Shown here one piece after another: positions 17,049 to 25,660 of a stretch of 56,064 nt of DNA. The stretch spans positions 1-56,064 of the forward strand of contig NZ_JAFEUU010000021.1 of assembly GCF_017355885.1 (NCBI RefSeq). The letters run 5' to 3'. The notes below the pieces were generated by a model that was not told the origin of the DNA, searched no databases, and saw only the letters and a program-made list of their open reading frames with translations. A program made the position numbers and the translations under genes. Source of the stretch: Sabulicella rubraurantiaca (GTDB lineage: Bacteria; Pseudomonadota; Alphaproteobacteria; Acetobacterales; Acetobacteraceae). Numbering within the stretch: position 1 is the first letter of the stretch; every line of letters begins with the position of its first letter.

Positions 17049-17738
17049 ATGGCAAGACAGCTTTACGAGCTTTGTGGGACGGATCCGGCACGGGTGTTCA
17101 GCCCTTATTGCTGGCGCATTCGAATGGCGCTCGCCCACAAGGGACTGGAATTCGAAAGCATTCCCTGGCGCTTCACCGAAACGGAGCGCCTTGCCTTCGC
17201 GAATCACTCGCTGGTCCCGGTGCTGGTGGATGGCGAGCGGGTGGTGGCCGATTCCTGGGCCATCGCCCTGCATCTCGAGGAGACCTACCCGCAGGCAGCC
17301 GCGCTGTTCCGGGGCGACCCCGACACCTACCGCTTCGTGGTGGCCTGGAATGACAGCATCGTGCAGGCGGGGCTCGCACGTCTCATCGTGTCGGACATCC
17401 CGTCGCTACTGGGTGACGCGGAGCGCGCCTACTTCATCGAGAGCCGTGAGAAGCGGTTCGGCCGCCCACTCCACGAAGTGACCGCCGGACGGGAGGAAAG
17501 GCTGCCGGAGTTCCGCGCGTCCTTGCTGCCACTCCGCGTGGCGCTGAAATCCGCATCCTTCCTTGGGGGCTCGACGCCCGATTATGCCGACTACGTGGTG
17601 TTCGGGTCCTTCATGTGGGCGCGAAGCGTGAGCCCCCTGCGGATCCTGGAAGCGGAGGATACAGTCTACGCGTGGCGCGAGAGGATGCTCGACCTGTACG
17701 GAGGCATGGCGCGCAATGCGCCCTGCTTCGGCGCGTGA
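17049..17738 (+). CDS. Glutathione S-transferase family protein
   Basis: This 229-residue protein has a thioredoxin-like N-terminal domain with 'FSPYCWRIRMALAHKGLEFE' (an SPYC motif at the active-site position), the cis-Pro in 'LVPVLVDGERVVADSWAIALHLEETYP', and an all-helical C-terminal domain. The start at 17049 follows GTGGAGG; a GTG at 17031 is possible but would overlap that site. It lies 16 bases before a haloacid dehalogenase gene, so the two are probably co-transcribed. A role in glutathione-dependent dehalogenation or detoxification is a guess from that pairing. Confidence 0.9.
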   Translation: MARQLYELCGTDPARVFSPYCWRIRMALAHKGLEFESIPWRFTETERLAFANHSLVPVLVDGERVVADSWAIALHLEETYPQAAALFRGDPDTYRFVVAWNDSIVQAGLARLIVSDIPSLLGDAERAYFIESREKRFGRPLHEVTAGREERLPEFRASLLPLRVALKSASFLGGSTPDYADYVVFGSFMWARSVSPLRILEAEDTVYAWRERMLDLYGGMARNAPCFGA

Positions 17739-17754
17739 AGCTGGGAACAGCATC

Positions 17755-18468
17755 ATGAGCCAGGGCACATCCGGCCCAGCAGCCGCTCTGACCGGGATCC
17801 GCGCCTGCGTCTTCGACGCCTATGGCACGCTTTTCGACTTCGCCACGGCCGCGGCCGGCTGCGCGGAGATTCCGGAGGACCGGAGGGCGGCCCTCACGAA
17901 CCTCTGGCGTGACAAGCAGCTTCAGTACTCCTGGCTTCGCGCCCTGCAGGGTGCCTATGTCCCCTTCTGGCAGGTGACGGGCGACGCACTGGATCATGCG
18001 CTGGAGACCCTCGGCCTCGCAGGGGATGATGGTCTTCGGGAGCGGCTCCTCGATCTGTACAGGACGCTCGGCTGCTTCCCGGAGGTACCGTCGGTGCTGG
18101 AGGCCTTGCGGCGGGCAGGGTTGGTGACGGCCATCCTTTCCAACGGGTCGTCCGACATGCTGTCGAGCGCCGTGGAGGGGGCAGGGCTTTCCGGGGCCTT
18201 CGACGCTGTCCTGTCCGTGGACGAGGTGAAGACCTTCAAGCCGGATCGTCGCGTCTACCAGCTGGCCGTGGACCGCCTCGGCGTATCCGCAGACGCCATT
18301 TGTTTCCTGTCGTCCAATGCCTGGGACGCCCACGCCGCCGCGGCCTTCGGCATGCGGGTCATCTGGTGCAACCGCTATGGGCAGCGGAGGGACAGGCTGC
18401 CGGGTGTGCCCTGGCGCGAGATCCGCACCCTGGCCGAATTGCCGCCGCTTCTTGAGAGGCCGCAATGA
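17755..18468 (+). CDS. Haloacid dehalogenase type II (HAD superfamily)
   Basis: This 237-residue protein matches the L-2-haloacid dehalogenase group. The nucleophile Asp21 lies in 'VFDAYGTLFD', motif II Ser in 'ILSNGS', motif III Lys in 'KTFKPDRRVYQLA', and 'FLSSNAWD' carries the Ser-Asn pair and Asp typical of type II dehalogenases rather than general phosphatases. Expected chemistry is hydrolytic removal of halide from short 2-haloalkanoic acids with inversion, in the cytosol. It is downstream of a GST gene with a 16-base gap. It converges with the transglycosylase gene. Confidence 0.9.
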   Translation: MSQGTSGPAAALTGIRACVFDAYGTLFDFATAAAGCAEIPEDRRAALTNLWRDKQLQYSWLRALQGAYVPFWQVTGDALDHALETLGLAGDDGLRERLLDLYRTLGCFPEVPSVLEALRRAGLVTAILSNGSSDMLSSAVEGAGLSGAFDAVLSVDEVKTFKPDRRVYQLAVDRLGVSADAICFLSSNAWDAHAAAAFGMRVIWCNRYGQRRDRLPGVPWREIRTLAELPPLLERPQ

Positions 18469-18509
18469 TCCTGCCGGAACTCCGCGAGGCCCCTACTTAG
18501 CCTTACAGC

Positions 18510-19382
18510 CTAGTCCCACAGCGCGAAGACCTCACGCCGCGTCGCGATGTCCATGCCGGCCCGGTAGCGCAGGCGCAACTGCGCCATCGCCTCGGCGGCG
18601 GTCAGGTCGCGGTCCTGTGGACGGAAGATGCGCGAATTGGCAGCGATCGCGGGGGCGGCGATCACTTCGCTTGCCGGCCGCGTCGGCTCCCTGCGCGCTG
18701 CGTCGAGGAGGCGCAGGCCGCCCTGCGTGCCCAGCACATGCATCGCATAGAGTGCGTCGGGCGTGGCTTCGCTGCCAAAGCGGCCACGGAAGCGCGCGGC
18801 GTTGAAGCGGGCGGTTTCGGCCGCCAAGGAGGCGGCGAGGAGCGCGTCGTCGCGCATGTCCAGGACCAGCGACAACTCCTCCTTCGACGCCATGCTGAAC
18901 CGGCCCTGGCGATGGGTGATCCGACTGGCGAGCTCACCCAGCCCGTGGGCATGACCGAAGCGGCGCATGGCGAGGAGCCAGGACTGCTCGGTGAACTGCA
19001 TGAGCCCCGCTGCGGAGGAGCGGCCGTTGCGGGCCGAGGCACGCAGGCTGCTCTCGCTGGCGGCGAAGGCAAGGATGATGCTGCGGTCGATGCCGGTCTG
19101 GGCCGCCGCTACCTGGACGGCACCCTCGATCTCGGCCAGCGCGCTGCCCCCGCGAGGGCTCGGGCGGGCCGCTGGGGCGGCAGGGTAGGGAGGGGGGGCG
19201 TGCTGCGGGGTGGCGGCGGCCACTTCGGGCCGTGGCGCGGAAGCAGGCGCTTCCCGGATCGCGAGCGGCCATTCGCGCAAGGCGTACCCGGCGGCGAAGC
19301 CCAGGGGCAGCACGGCCAGGCAAAGGGCCATCAGGGTCCGGGGCTGGAGCAGCCGGTCGGTGGGGCGGTGGATGTTCTGCAT
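18510..19382 (-). CDS. Membrane-anchored lytic transglycosylase-like protein
   Basis: This 290-residue protein has one N-terminal membrane helix (about 17-33), a Pro/Ala-rich linker (about 45-80), and a goose-lysozyme/SLT-like domain. 'ILAFAASESSLRASARNGRSSAAGLMQFTEQSWL' holds the candidate catalytic Glu and the GLMQFT motif of family-1 lytic transglycosylases. It should cleave peptidoglycan glycan strands in the periplasm. The region after that motif diverges from Slt and MltE and includes 'ALYAMHVLGTQGGLRLL' in the usual place of the YN(A/G)G segment. The start follows GGAGAAAGA. It converges with the dehalogenase gene. Confidence 0.85.
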   Translation of the reverse strand: MQNIHRPTDRLLQPRTLMALCLAVLPLGFAAGYALREWPLAIREAPASAPRPEVAAATPQHAPPPYPAAPAARPSPRGGSALAEIEGAVQVAAAQTGIDRSIILAFAASESSLRASARNGRSSAAGLMQFTEQSWLLAMRRFGHAHGLGELASRITHRQGRFSMASKEELSLVLDMRDDALLAASLAAETARFNAARFRGRFGSEATPDALYAMHVLGTQGGLRLLDAARREPTRPASEVIAAPAIAANSRIFRPQDRDLTAAEAMAQLRLRYRAGMDIATRREVFALWD

Positions 19383-19682
19383 TCTTTCTCCTGCGCGATG
19401 TGGTTCGCGCGGAGGGGTCGGGCAAGACCCATGCCTCTTCAGGAATCCGATGCCCCTGCGGAAGCTAGCGTTGCCTGAGGCCGGACGCGCTCGCGGCGCG
19501 GTACAGGGGAGAAGGGGCGGCTGACGTCTCGCAGGTCCAAGCGGTGCCGAATGGCGTGTCTTCCGCAACTGCTCCGAAGCTGCGGCGCAGCGCCTCTTCA
19601 TCGCCTGGATGATCCGTAATTCCCCTCTTCACGGACGCCATCGCCGGGTGCGATTGCCACTCAGCCTGGGTCCGAATGGCCT
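19383..19682. other. Intergenic region, no gene supported
   Basis: About 300 bases lie between the divergent transglycosylase and lipoprotein genes. It must contain both promoters, but I could not assign boxes with confidence. Confidence 0.4.
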
Positions 19683-20135
19683 ATGCTGGGGGATGAGAAA
19701 TTGCGCATTCAGCGTTATTTGATCGTGGCAGCCGCCTTGGCGCTTGGAGCTTGTGCAAGCGCGGAATGGCATCAGGAAAACGATGCCTGCACCGCCATCT
19801 ATCTTCGGGAAATCCCGCCCGATTTCCACACGCGCCCCGTGACCCGGACCCGGATGGTCTCGGTCCCGACCGGTGGAATGAACTGCAGGACCACGGGATC
19901 CGGCAACCAGACGAACACGAGCTGCACGCCGGTCACGCGCATGGAAAGCGTCCCCTATACCGAATGGGTGCAGGAAGACCTGAACCGCCCGCAGCGTCAG
20001 GCTGCAATCGACGCCTGCCGGATTTCGGCCTGCCTGAACCGCTTCGGCAATGCAGAGTGCCGTCCCGCCCGTTCGCAGGCACCTGCCCCCGCGCCTATCC
20101 CTCAGCCGGCGCGGGCACCGGCGGAGCCCAGCTAG
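19683..20135 (+). CDS. Putative lipoprotein, unknown function
   Basis: This 150-residue protein has a short charged start, a hydrophobic stretch (13-22) and a lipobox LGAC with Cys24 as probable lipidation site. The mature part holds paired Cys residues ('MNCRTT...NTSC', 'DACRISACLNRFGNAEC') that may form disulfides, and ends in an Ala/Pro-rich tail. I do not recognise a family. The ATG at 19683 has only a weak GGG-type site upstream; a downstream TTG would shorten the N-terminus. It converges with the PAS-domain gene. Confidence 0.7.
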   Translation: MLGDEKLRIQRYLIVAAALALGACASAEWHQENDACTAIYLREIPPDFHTRPVTRTRMVSVPTGGMNCRTTGSGNQTNTSCTPVTRMESVPYTEWVQEDLNRPQRQAAIDACRISACLNRFGNAECRPARSQAPAPAPIPQPARAPAEPS

Positions 20136-20193
20136 ACCGGAACCGGGCGGTCACCTTCGGCGCCGATGAGCGAAGCTGGGAATGACCGCAGGA

Positions 20194-20658
20194 CTATCCG
20201 GGTGGGTCTGTCCTTTTTCGGATCTCGGCGAGCTCGCGCCGCAGGGCTCGCACCTCCTCGAAGCGGCGGGTCACGTCCCGCAGGATGGCGGCCATGCCTT
20301 CCATCTGCCCGTCGGGCGCGTGGAGCGGCACGATGGTGAACTCGAGCGAGATGCGGTCGCCATCCCCCCGCAGCCCCGGCACCGCGAGCAGCTCGCCCGC
20401 GCCGTAGCGGCTCTCGCCCGTTTCCATGACGCGCTGGAACCCGGCCCAGTGACGCGCCCGCTGCGGCTCGGGGATGATGATGTCGAGCGACTGGCCCAGC
20501 GCCTCGGCGGCGGGGAAGCCGAAGATGCGCTCGGCGCCTGGGTTCCAGAAGCGGATGAGGCCGTCTCGGTCGGCCACGACGATGGCGTCGGAGGCCGGGC
20601 CGAGCAGCGCACGGCCCACGCGGTCCAGCTCCGTGGCGCTCCACTCCCCGTCACTCAC
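20194..20658 (-). CDS. Single PAS-domain protein
   Basis: This 154-residue soluble protein is a single PAS domain: 'DAIVVADRDGLIRFWNPGAERIFGFPAAEALGQSLDIIIPE', 'RHWAGFQRVMETGES', 'SLEFTIVPLHAPDG' and 'MAAILRDVTRRFEEVRALRRELAEI', ending in a helix. No output domain is present. It may bind a small ligand or haem, or partner with a kinase in trans. A GTG at 20658 is chosen for its GGGGGAG site; a TTG at 20697 would overlap the stop of the upstream Bug receptor (TTGA) and add 13 residues. Either way it is in that gene's operon. Confidence 0.8.
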   Translation of the reverse strand: MSDGEWSATELDRVGRALLGPASDAIVVADRDGLIRFWNPGAERIFGFPAAEALGQSLDIIIPEPQRARHWAGFQRVMETGESRYGAGELLAVPGLRGDGDRISLEFTIVPLHAPDGQMEGMAAILRDVTRRFEEVRALRRELAEIRKRTDPPG

Positions 20659-20693
20659 GCCACCGTCTCCCCCACGGCCAGGGCTTTCCACCC

Positions 20694-21695
20694 TCAATCC
20701 ACGGTCACATTGGCCGTGCGGATGACCTCGCCCCAGCGCGTGACCTCCGACCGCAGCAACTCACCCGTCTGGGCGGGATTGCGCCCCTCCGCCAGAAGCC
20801 CGATCTCGCGCAGCCGCGCGGTCATCGCAGGTTCGCGGACGATGCGCGCCACTTCCGAGGAAACCCGCTCCACGATGGCGGGCGGCGTTCCCGCGGGCGC
20901 GAGCAGCATCGACCACGTGCTGACGGCAAAGTCGGGGATGCCCTGCTCCTCGATGGTGGGGATGTTGGGGGCAAAGGCCGCGCGCTCGCTGCTCGCAATG
21001 CCCAGCGCGCGGATGGTGCCGGCCTCGAACTGAGGGTGCAGCGCGGAGTTGACGTCGAACATCGCGCCGATATTGCCGGCCATGAGATCCTGCAACGCAG
21101 GCTGGGTCCCGCGATACGGCGCATGGACCATGCGGATCCCGGTGCGCATCTTCAGCAGTTCCATGGCCAGGTGCGCGGTCGAGCCGATGCCGCTTGACCC
21201 ATAGGTGATCGCATCGGGCCGGCCCCTGGCGTGTTCGATGAACTCCCGCAGGGTGCGGGCCGGCAAGCTCCTTCCGCCGGCGAGAACCAGGGGCGAGGTG
21301 GCGACGAGCGAGACCGGCGCGAAGCTGGTAACCGGGTCGAAAGGCATTTTCCCCGCCTGGAGCGTCGCATTCGCCGCATGGGCGGGAAGCACCATGACAA
21401 ACGTATGGCCATCGGGAGGGCTGGAAGCCGCGACGCCCACTCCGAGGATGCTGTTCGCCCCTGGACGGTTCTCCACCACCACTGGCTGCCGCAATGCGCG
21501 CGAAAGCGGCTCCGCGACCAAGCGGGTGGAAAGATCGGTGAAGCCGCCGGGCGTGTAGGGCACGATGATCCTGATCGGCCTTGTCGGATAGTCGGAGGCT
21601 TGGGCCATGAATGCAGCGCTGGCGGCACCGCCCCCCAGGACGGCAAGCGCCGTGCGACGAGGCAGGGCGACCCTGCTGGTGCTCCGTTTATTCAT
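20694..21695 (-). CDS. Tripartite tricarboxylate transporter receptor (Bug/TctC family), copy 4
   Basis: This 333-residue secreted binding protein has a leader with 'RRTALAVLGGGAASAAFMAQAS', then 'PIRIIVPYTPGGFTDLSTRLVAEPL', 'VVVENRPGANSILGVG', 'TYGSSGIGSTAHLAMELL' and 'VHAPYRGTQPALQDLMAGNIG'. The start at 21695 has GGGAGAA at good spacing; an in-frame ATG at 21710 overlaps that site. The next gene downstream is the PAS protein. As with the other copies, no membrane TctAB genes are present, so its transport partner lies elsewhere or it acts as a sensor. Confidence 0.93.
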   Translation of the reverse strand: MNKRSTSRVALPRRTALAVLGGGAASAAFMAQASDYPTRPIRIIVPYTPGGFTDLSTRLVAEPLSRALRQPVVVENRPGANSILGVGVAASSPPDGHTFVMVLPAHAANATLQAGKMPFDPVTSFAPVSLVATSPLVLAGGRSLPARTLREFIEHARGRPDAITYGSSGIGSTAHLAMELLKMRTGIRMVHAPYRGTQPALQDLMAGNIGAMFDVNSALHPQFEAGTIRALGIASSERAAFAPNIPTIEEQGIPDFAVSTWSMLLAPAGTPPAIVERVSSEVARIVREPAMTARLREIGLLAEGRNPAQTGELLRSEVTRWGEVIRTANVTVD

Positions 21696-21856
21696 TGGCG
21701 CTTCTCCCATTCTCTTGCCGCGCGGAATTGCAGCCCTTCCGTCTCAGCGAGCGCTGGGGAAGGTCGGTTTCGACAATGGTCGTCGCCTCGGGCGGGAAAG
21801 TGAAGTGGGGCAGGGTGCGTCATCCTCGCGCCCGCCATGTCGGGCCGGCCGCGTCG

Positions 21857-23197
21857 TTAGCCCTGGTTGCGGTCGCTGAAGATGTGGAGCTGGTCTTCCA
21901 CCTCGAGGCGGATGCGGCCGCGCCCCGGGCGGTGCAGGCGAATTGGCGCCTGCTTGTCCTCAAGTCTCCGCTGAAGGAGGAGGAGCCGCGTTTCCAGATT
22001 GTCCTTCAGCTCCGGCAGGCGCATTCCGGCATCGGCACGGATCTCACGGTTCGTGAAGTCGATCCGGCCGGAGGTCGAATAGGCGTCGAGCATCCACATC
22101 AAAAGCCGGCCAGGGACGCCCTTGACCAGGTATTCGTGGTCGATGAACACGCTGTCGTCCTGGGCGTGGTGCACCACCTGCACGGCACGACCCTTGGCGG
22201 CCTCCGCTCCGCGCGGCGGGAGGAGGGGGGCGGCTTCTCCCGTCTCGGCTTCGGCCAGCGCAATTGCGAGGCCCAACTGGCGGGCCACCAGGGAGAGCAC
22301 GACACCATCCTCGGCGTCGAAGGCTAGGCGCCGGGTGCTTTCCAGGAAGAGCATGCCCTGCAAGCGTCCCTGCGCCTCCATCGGCACCGCGATCTGGCTC
22401 ATTGCATCAGGCAGGCGTGGCAGGGCGACCGAGCGCGTGCGCGCCTCCTGCTCGGAACTGGCGACGATGGCGGCGCCATAGCGGCGCAGGCGGCTTGCAT
22501 CGCCCACGCGCATGGGACGCCGGTCCTGCGCGGCCAAGCCGATCAGCCCCTCGCCGAGCGGTACCTCGGCCCCGATCCCGCTTGCTCCGTAGCCGCGGCT
22601 GCCCAGGGCGACGAGGCAACCACGAGCTGGTTCATGCAGCAGCAGAAGCGCCGCCTCGTGACCGAAGGCGGAGGCCAGCGCATCGAGCACGGCATCCACC
22701 ATGCCACCCAGATCCGTCGCACGCATCAGCGCCTCGGTCACGGCAAGGGCGCGCCCGAGACCCTGGCTGGAAGGCCGGTCCTGTGGCGTCGCTTCCTGCT
22801 CGCTCTGCACCCGCCGCACGTCGAGCACATCGAAGATGTCGATGGCGCGCAGCTTCATCACATCCGCCATGCCGAGCTGTTCGCTCGTCGCGCGCAGGTC
22901 TGCTGCCATGCGATCGAAGGCCGGGCCGGTATGCACGCTCTCGCGGTAGAGGATGTCGAGCCGGTGCTGCGTGCCGCTCCGTGGGTCCACCACCAGCAGG
23001 GCGGCGCGCGGGTTTCCGCGCAGGTTGGTCGAAGTCTTGGAAAAGAACTGGTTCGAGAGAGCAACCTGGGAATCGCCAAGCCGCGCGACATGGGAAAGAT
23101 AGGAGATATTCGGCGTGCCGTCCGAGGCCAGGGTGCAGAGGATGGAGGGCACCACGCCGTCGAAGCAGGGATCGAGGGCCGAGAGCGGAATCGTCAT
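21857..23197 (-). CDS. PNPOx-like / GAF fusion protein with conserved C-terminal domain
   Basis: This 446-residue protein has three parts. Residues 1-130 are a flavin-binding split-barrel of the pyridoxamine-phosphate-oxidase type ('PSILCTLASDGTPNISYLSHV', 'NLRGNPRAALLVVDPRSG'). Residues 150-310 are a GAF domain ('AFGHEAALLLLHEP', 'GEGLIGLAAQDRRPMRVGD', 'GMLFLESTRRLAFDAEDG'). Residues 345-440 form a compact domain with 'DDSVFIDHEYLVKGVPGRLLMWML' and 'DNLETRLLLLQRRLEDK', which looks like a winged-helix or helical output unit. The start overlaps the stop of the upstream small PNPOx gene (ATGA). A redox- or flavin-linked sensor is a reasonable inference. Confidence 0.8.
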   Translation of the reverse strand: MTIPLSALDPCFDGVVPSILCTLASDGTPNISYLSHVARLGDSQVALSNQFFSKTSTNLRGNPRAALLVVDPRSGTQHRLDILYRESVHTGPAFDRMAADLRATSEQLGMADVMKLRAIDIFDVLDVRRVQSEQEATPQDRPSSQGLGRALAVTEALMRATDLGGMVDAVLDALASAFGHEAALLLLHEPARGCLVALGSRGYGASGIGAEVPLGEGLIGLAAQDRRPMRVGDASRLRRYGAAIVASSEQEARTRSVALPRLPDAMSQIAVPMEAQGRLQGMLFLESTRRLAFDAEDGVVLSLVARQLGLAIALAEAETGEAAPLLPPRGAEAAKGRAVQVVHHAQDDSVFIDHEYLVKGVPGRLLMWMLDAYSTSGRIDFTNREIRADAGMRLPELKDNLETRLLLLQRRLEDKQAPIRLHRPGRGRIRLEVEDQLHIFSDRNQG

Positions 23198-23685
23198 GCG
23201 GTGTGGCTGGACAGGACCTGGCCTGCCCGCGGGCCCGGCGTCTGGACGAAAACCTGCCGGGGCCTGATGCGCAACGCCACCAGATCACGCCGGGACCGCC
23301 AAGGCGCCGTGATTGCGGGCGGCATGCCGAGCCCTGCCAGCACCTCGACAATCTCGGCGGCGTAGCGCGCCGCACGGTCCTGAAGTGCGGGTGTCAGGGG
23401 CGCGACGCGGTCCACCTGCCCTTTCACCTGATACGTCACGTAGTCCGTGGGCCGGGCAAAGGTCACGGCAATGGCCCCGTTCGCACGCGCCTGCGATACC
23501 GTCTGCGGCCACTGCCAGGCTGAGACGATGAGGTGCAGGGCGCCGCCTCCCGCCTCGACGGAAGCGCCCAGACCGCGCCCGATTTCCGGCACTCCCCCGA
23601 TCCCGGTCCCGACAATGATCATGACCGGGGACTCGAGAAAGGCGGCGAGTTCCGCATCGATCAGGCAGGTCTCGGCAGATCGCAT
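23194..23685 (-). CDS. PNPOx-like flavin-binding split-barrel protein
   Basis: This 163-residue protein has the split-barrel layout of pyridoxamine-5'-phosphate-oxidase-like proteins: 'LAAFLESPVMIIVGTG' at the N-terminus, 'GGGALHLIVSAWQWPQTVSQARANGAIAVTFARPTDYVTYQVKG' in the middle, and a C-terminal helix and strand. Such proteins bind FMN, F420 or haem. It overlaps and precedes the PNPOx-GAF fusion, making a two-gene operon divergent from a flavin monooxygenase. The shared upstream region holds the CTTAAG repeats described separately. Confidence 0.78.
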   Translation of the reverse strand: MRSAETCLIDAELAAFLESPVMIIVGTGIGGVPEIGRGLGASVEAGGGALHLIVSAWQWPQTVSQARANGAIAVTFARPTDYVTYQVKGQVDRVAPLTPALQDRAARYAAEIVEVLAGLGMPPAITAPWRSRRDLVALRIRPRQVFVQTPGPRAGQVLSSHTA

Positions 23686-23710
23686 GCAGCAAAGGCTAGT
23701 CGAATAGGAA

Positions 23711-23752
23711 AATCTTAAGAAGCGAGTGAACTGCTTAAGGAAGATTTAGGAA
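23711..23752. promoter_or_regulatory. A/T-rich divergent control region with spaced CTTAAG repeats
   Basis: In the 128-base intergenic between the PNPOx operon and the flavin monooxygenase, two CTTAAG palindromes start exactly 20 bases apart (23714 and 23734), each followed by (G)AAG, and a related ATTTAGGAAG follows at 23744. The outer parts AATCTT (23711) and AAGATT (23740-23745) also form an inverted repeat. Two-turn spacing on one DNA face suggests a dimeric regulator or paired sites. The patch is strikingly A/T-rich for this genome. Confidence 0.45.
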
Positions 23753-23813
23753 GCGGCCGCGCGGTGGCCGGGTCTAAGGCCTGGGCCGATATCACGGCGG
23801 AGGAGCCCCTGGC

Positions 23814-25364
23814 ATGAGCACCGAAACTCCCATCCTGATGCCGCAGCGCGCGGTCGCCATCATCGGTGCCGGCCCGGCCGGTCTGGCTGCTGGCGCCTGG
23901 CTGGCGGCTCAGGGCTTCGAGCCTGTCCTGTTCGAGGCTGCCGACGAACCCGGTGGCCAGTGGAACGCCTCCTCGCCGATGAGCGGCACATGGCCCGGCA
24001 TGCGGACCAACACGAGCCGGGTCATGACCGCCTTTGCCGATCTGGACCATGCGCCGGGAACGGCCGCGTTTCCGACCCAGGAGGAGATGCTGCACTACCT
24101 GCTTCGCTATGCAGCCCAGGCTGGCCTGCTGCCGCGGCTTCGGCTCGGGACCCGGGTCGAGCATCTTGGCCGGGCCGAAGCCAGGCAAGGGTGGTTGCTG
24201 CACTCGCGGGCGCGCGGGAAGCTGCATGTCGAACAGTTCACGCGCGTCATCGTGGCCACGGGGCGCTACAATTCCCCCTCCTTCCCGGAGGTCCCGGGCC
24301 TCGACAGCTTCTCCGGCGGGGGCGGTGTCAGCCACGGCTTCGACTATGCCGGCCCGGCCAGGTACCGCGACCGCTCGGTCGTCGTCGCCGGCTGTTCCAT
24401 CAGCGCGCTGGAGATTGCCTCGGATCTGGCGCTGGCAGGGGCGCGTCGCGTGACCGTGACGCTGCGCCGGCAGCGCTACGTTCTGCAGAAGCTGACGGGC
24501 GGCGTCCCGACGGATCATGTCGCCTTCACGCGCTTCGCCGCACTGGCCGGGGAAGCCCTTCCCCCCGCCGCAGTGGCCGAGGCGCTTCGGCATTTCGTGG
24601 TATCGAGCGCCGGCAGCCCGGAGCAGGCAGGGGCGCCGCAGCCGGACGCGGACATCTTCACGGCGGGTCTGACTTTGTCGCAGCATTACCTGACCCTCGT
24701 CGCCGAAGGGCGGATCCGCGTCCGGCCCTGGATCTCTGGCGTCGCCGGGCAGCAGGTGAGCTTTGCCGATGGCAGTGCGGAACCCGCCACGGACGCGCTC
24801 ATCTTCGGTACCGGCTACCGCCTCTCGCTCCCCTTCTTGGCGTCAGAAATCAGGGAAGCCCTGGACCTGGACGAGCAGCACATCGACCTGCACGACCATA
24901 CCTTTCACCCGGAGCTGGAGGGCCTCGCCTTCCTCGGTCTTTTCGACCAGGCTGGCCCCTATTTCCCGGTGCTGGAGTTGCAGGCTCGCTGGCTGGCCTA
25001 TGTCTGGTCCGGCGTCGTGGCGCCGCCGGGGACCGCGTCCATGCGCGAGGGGCTTGCTTCCTGCCGCGCACGGCGAGGCGGCCCGCAGACCGTGCCGATG
25101 CATGCCATGGCTCTGCTCTTCGCCCGGAATGCCGGCGTCGAGCCGGACCCGGATCTTTGGCCGGAGCTTCGCCGGGCTCTGCTCTTCGGCCCGCTTTCTC
25201 CGGTCTCGTTCCGGCTGTCAGGTCCGGACCGGCGCAATGACGCAGCTTCACGCACCCTGGCCGATGCCGCCCGCTTCGGCTGTCTCACCTCCTCCCTGAT
25301 GACGGCGGAGGAGGCGGCACGGTGGGAGAAAGTCAGGTCCCTTCTCCATGCGGATGCAGCGTAA
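23814..25364 (+). CDS. Flavin-containing monooxygenase-like NAD(P)/FAD oxidoreductase
   Basis: This 516-residue protein has an FAD Rossmann motif 'AIIGAGPAGLAAGAWL' (about 16-31), the FMO-type 'GGQWN' region, and a second nucleotide motif 'VVVAGCSISALEIASDLA', in which the usual central Gly pattern reads GCSISA. 'VIVATGRYNSPSFPEVPGL' matches the ATG motif of FMO and Baeyer-Villiger relatives. It probably oxygenates a small nucleophilic or carbonyl substrate using NADPH and O2. GGAGGAG precedes the ATG at 23814. It is divergent from the PNPOx pair and may be controlled with it. Confidence 0.9.
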   Translation: MSTETPILMPQRAVAIIGAGPAGLAAGAWLAAQGFEPVLFEAADEPGGQWNASSPMSGTWPGMRTNTSRVMTAFADLDHAPGTAAFPTQEEMLHYLLRYAAQAGLLPRLRLGTRVEHLGRAEARQGWLLHSRARGKLHVEQFTRVIVATGRYNSPSFPEVPGLDSFSGGGGVSHGFDYAGPARYRDRSVVVAGCSISALEIASDLALAGARRVTVTLRRQRYVLQKLTGGVPTDHVAFTRFAALAGEALPPAAVAEALRHFVVSSAGSPEQAGAPQPDADIFTAGLTLSQHYLTLVAEGRIRVRPWISGVAGQQVSFADGSAEPATDALIFGTGYRLSLPFLASEIREALDLDEQHIDLHDHTFHPELEGLAFLGLFDQAGPYFPVLELQARWLAYVWSGVVAPPGTASMREGLASCRARRGGPQTVPMHAMALLFARNAGVEPDPDLWPELRRALLFGPLSPVSFRLSGPDRRNDAASRTLADAARFGCLTSSLMTAEEAARWEKVRSLLHADAA

Positions 25365-25660
25365 TTAAAAGCCATGGCATGGAAAGGTCGGGTCCGTGAG
25401 GTCCGCGTCACCCCTATCAGGCCATCGGCATTTGGGGGTGGCGAGCGAGATGCATCACCGTTGCGCCCAGCGACGCTGAAGGTCCGGCCAGGCGGCAGCG
25501 CGCTTGGTCGGACCCTCGATCCCGTCTTGACTTGATTCCTGGAGCAGTGCTTCCGCGCCCTCATTTGCATCCCGCACGCAATGAGGCATTCCCAAGCGCT
25601 GCGGGTTAGGCTTCAACCAGAGGCACTCGCCCAGCGAGTTTTCTTGAAAGGGATCGATTC

